Assembly (NCBI GenBank): GCA_028290225.1
Contig: JAQGKH010000366.1
Coordinates: 1-5,521 of the forward strand
Direction of reading: 5' to 3'
Origin: Devosia sp.
GTDB lineage: Bacteria; Pseudomonadota; Alphaproteobacteria; Rhizobiales; Devosiaceae
Length of the DNA stretch: 5,521 bases
Shown piece by piece: positions 5,224 through 5,521 of the stretch. The position numbers were made by a program, and so were the translations under genes. Numbering within the stretch: position 1 is the first letter of the stretch; each line of letters begins with the position of its first letter. A model generated the notes under the pieces. It did not search any database. It was not told the origin of the DNA and worked only from the letters and a program-made list of their open reading frames with translations.

Positions 5224-5288
5224 TGCTCGGGCGCATCGGCGACTAAGGTCGGCGCGAGTGATTCGAACGCCCCTGTTGGAGAACCCCC

Positions 5289-5521
5289 ATGGCCGATATC
5301 ATCGAGCTCAAGGCAACGGACCTTGCGGCAATGTTGTGCAGCCGGGTCTGTCATGACCTGATCAACCCCATCGGGGCGATTGGCAACGGGCTCGAGGTTC
5401 TGGCCGACCCCGGCCAGGGCGAGATGGCCGAGGGCGCGCGCGACCTGATCGCCAGCGCCGCCAACCAAAGCCGGGCCAAGCTGGAATTCGCGCGCCTGGC
5501 CTATGGCGCTTCCTCGACGGC
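5289..5521 (+). CDS. chpT: Histidine phosphotransferase ChpT (5' part, runs off the window)
   Basis: Only the first 77 codons are present; the gene continues beyond 5521. ChpT is a cytoplasmic, dimeric phosphotransfer protein that moves phosphate from the hybrid kinase CckA to the cell-cycle regulator CtrA and to CpdR. The phospho-accepting histidine is His22 within CSRVCHDLINPIGAIGNGLE (17-36), the hallmark of the first DHp-like helix. The second helix begins in ARDLIASAANQSRAKLEFARLAYG (about 50-73). The ATG has GGAG seven bases upstream. The protein lacks any sensor domain up to this point, as expected for ChpT. It lies 65 bases after the YHS gene on the same strand and close to eipA; I recall eipA and chpT also being neighbours in Brucella. 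A GATTC (GANTC, CcrM-type methylation motif) occurs at 5260-5264, between the two genes. Confidence 0.93.
   Translation, partial: MADIIELKATDLAAMLCSRVCHDLINPIGAIGNGLEVLADPGQGEMAEGARDLIASAANQSRAKLEFARLAYGASST

Noticed and set aside
5231..5255. Possible terminator after the YHS gene
   Set aside because: Only a 4-bp stem (CGAC/GTCG) is present with no T-run, so transcription into chpT is not obviously blocked.
5258..5274. GTTCGAATC (minus strand) resembling a tRNA T-loop
   Set aside because: No acceptor, D or anticodon arm can be built around it within the 65-base gap. It is an isolated match and not a tRNA or a tRNA-derived attachment site.

Overview
The window is high-GC DNA from an alphaproteobacterium, most likely a Hyphomicrobiales (rhizobial-type) organism. 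A Devosia-like genus is my best guess from gene order and protein style. The genus is inference; the class is well supported by an alphaproteobacterial RpoH, an EipA/DUF1134 protein and a ChpT-type phosphotransferase. No mobile element, CRISPR array, rRNA or tRNA was found.

Layout. Positions 1-463 hold no convincing gene. This stretch is G-rich on the + strand and carries several hairpin-forming repeats, including an inverted pair of REP-like elements. Then come rpoH (464-1339, minus), a 205-base spacer with a candidate heat-shock promoter, and an RluD-type pseudouridine synthase (1545-2573, minus). A small one-TM protein gene (2572-2937, plus) overlaps the synthase gene head to head, sharing the bases CATG. 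It also overlaps the next gene tail to tail, sharing TTAG. That next gene encodes a membrane-anchored coiled-coil protein (2934-3896, minus). An intrinsic terminator (4009-4035) ends eipA (4062-4628, minus). Divergent from eipA is a secreted YHS-domain protein (4735-5223, plus). The 5' end of chpT (5289 onward, plus) runs off the window.

Functional picture. The left half is stress and ribosome biology: the heat-shock sigma factor and a 23S rRNA modification enzyme. The right half is envelope and cell-cycle biology. EipA is a periplasmic envelope-integrity protein reported in Brucella to be under CtrA control, and ChpT is the phosphotransfer protein that feeds CtrA. A near-consensus CtrA box lies between eipA and chpT. 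No new multi-gene system is evident. The most interesting points are the overlapping small gene, the RpoH-type promoter on rpoH itself, the uncharacterised coiled-coil protein, the CtrA-like site and the covarying REP pair.
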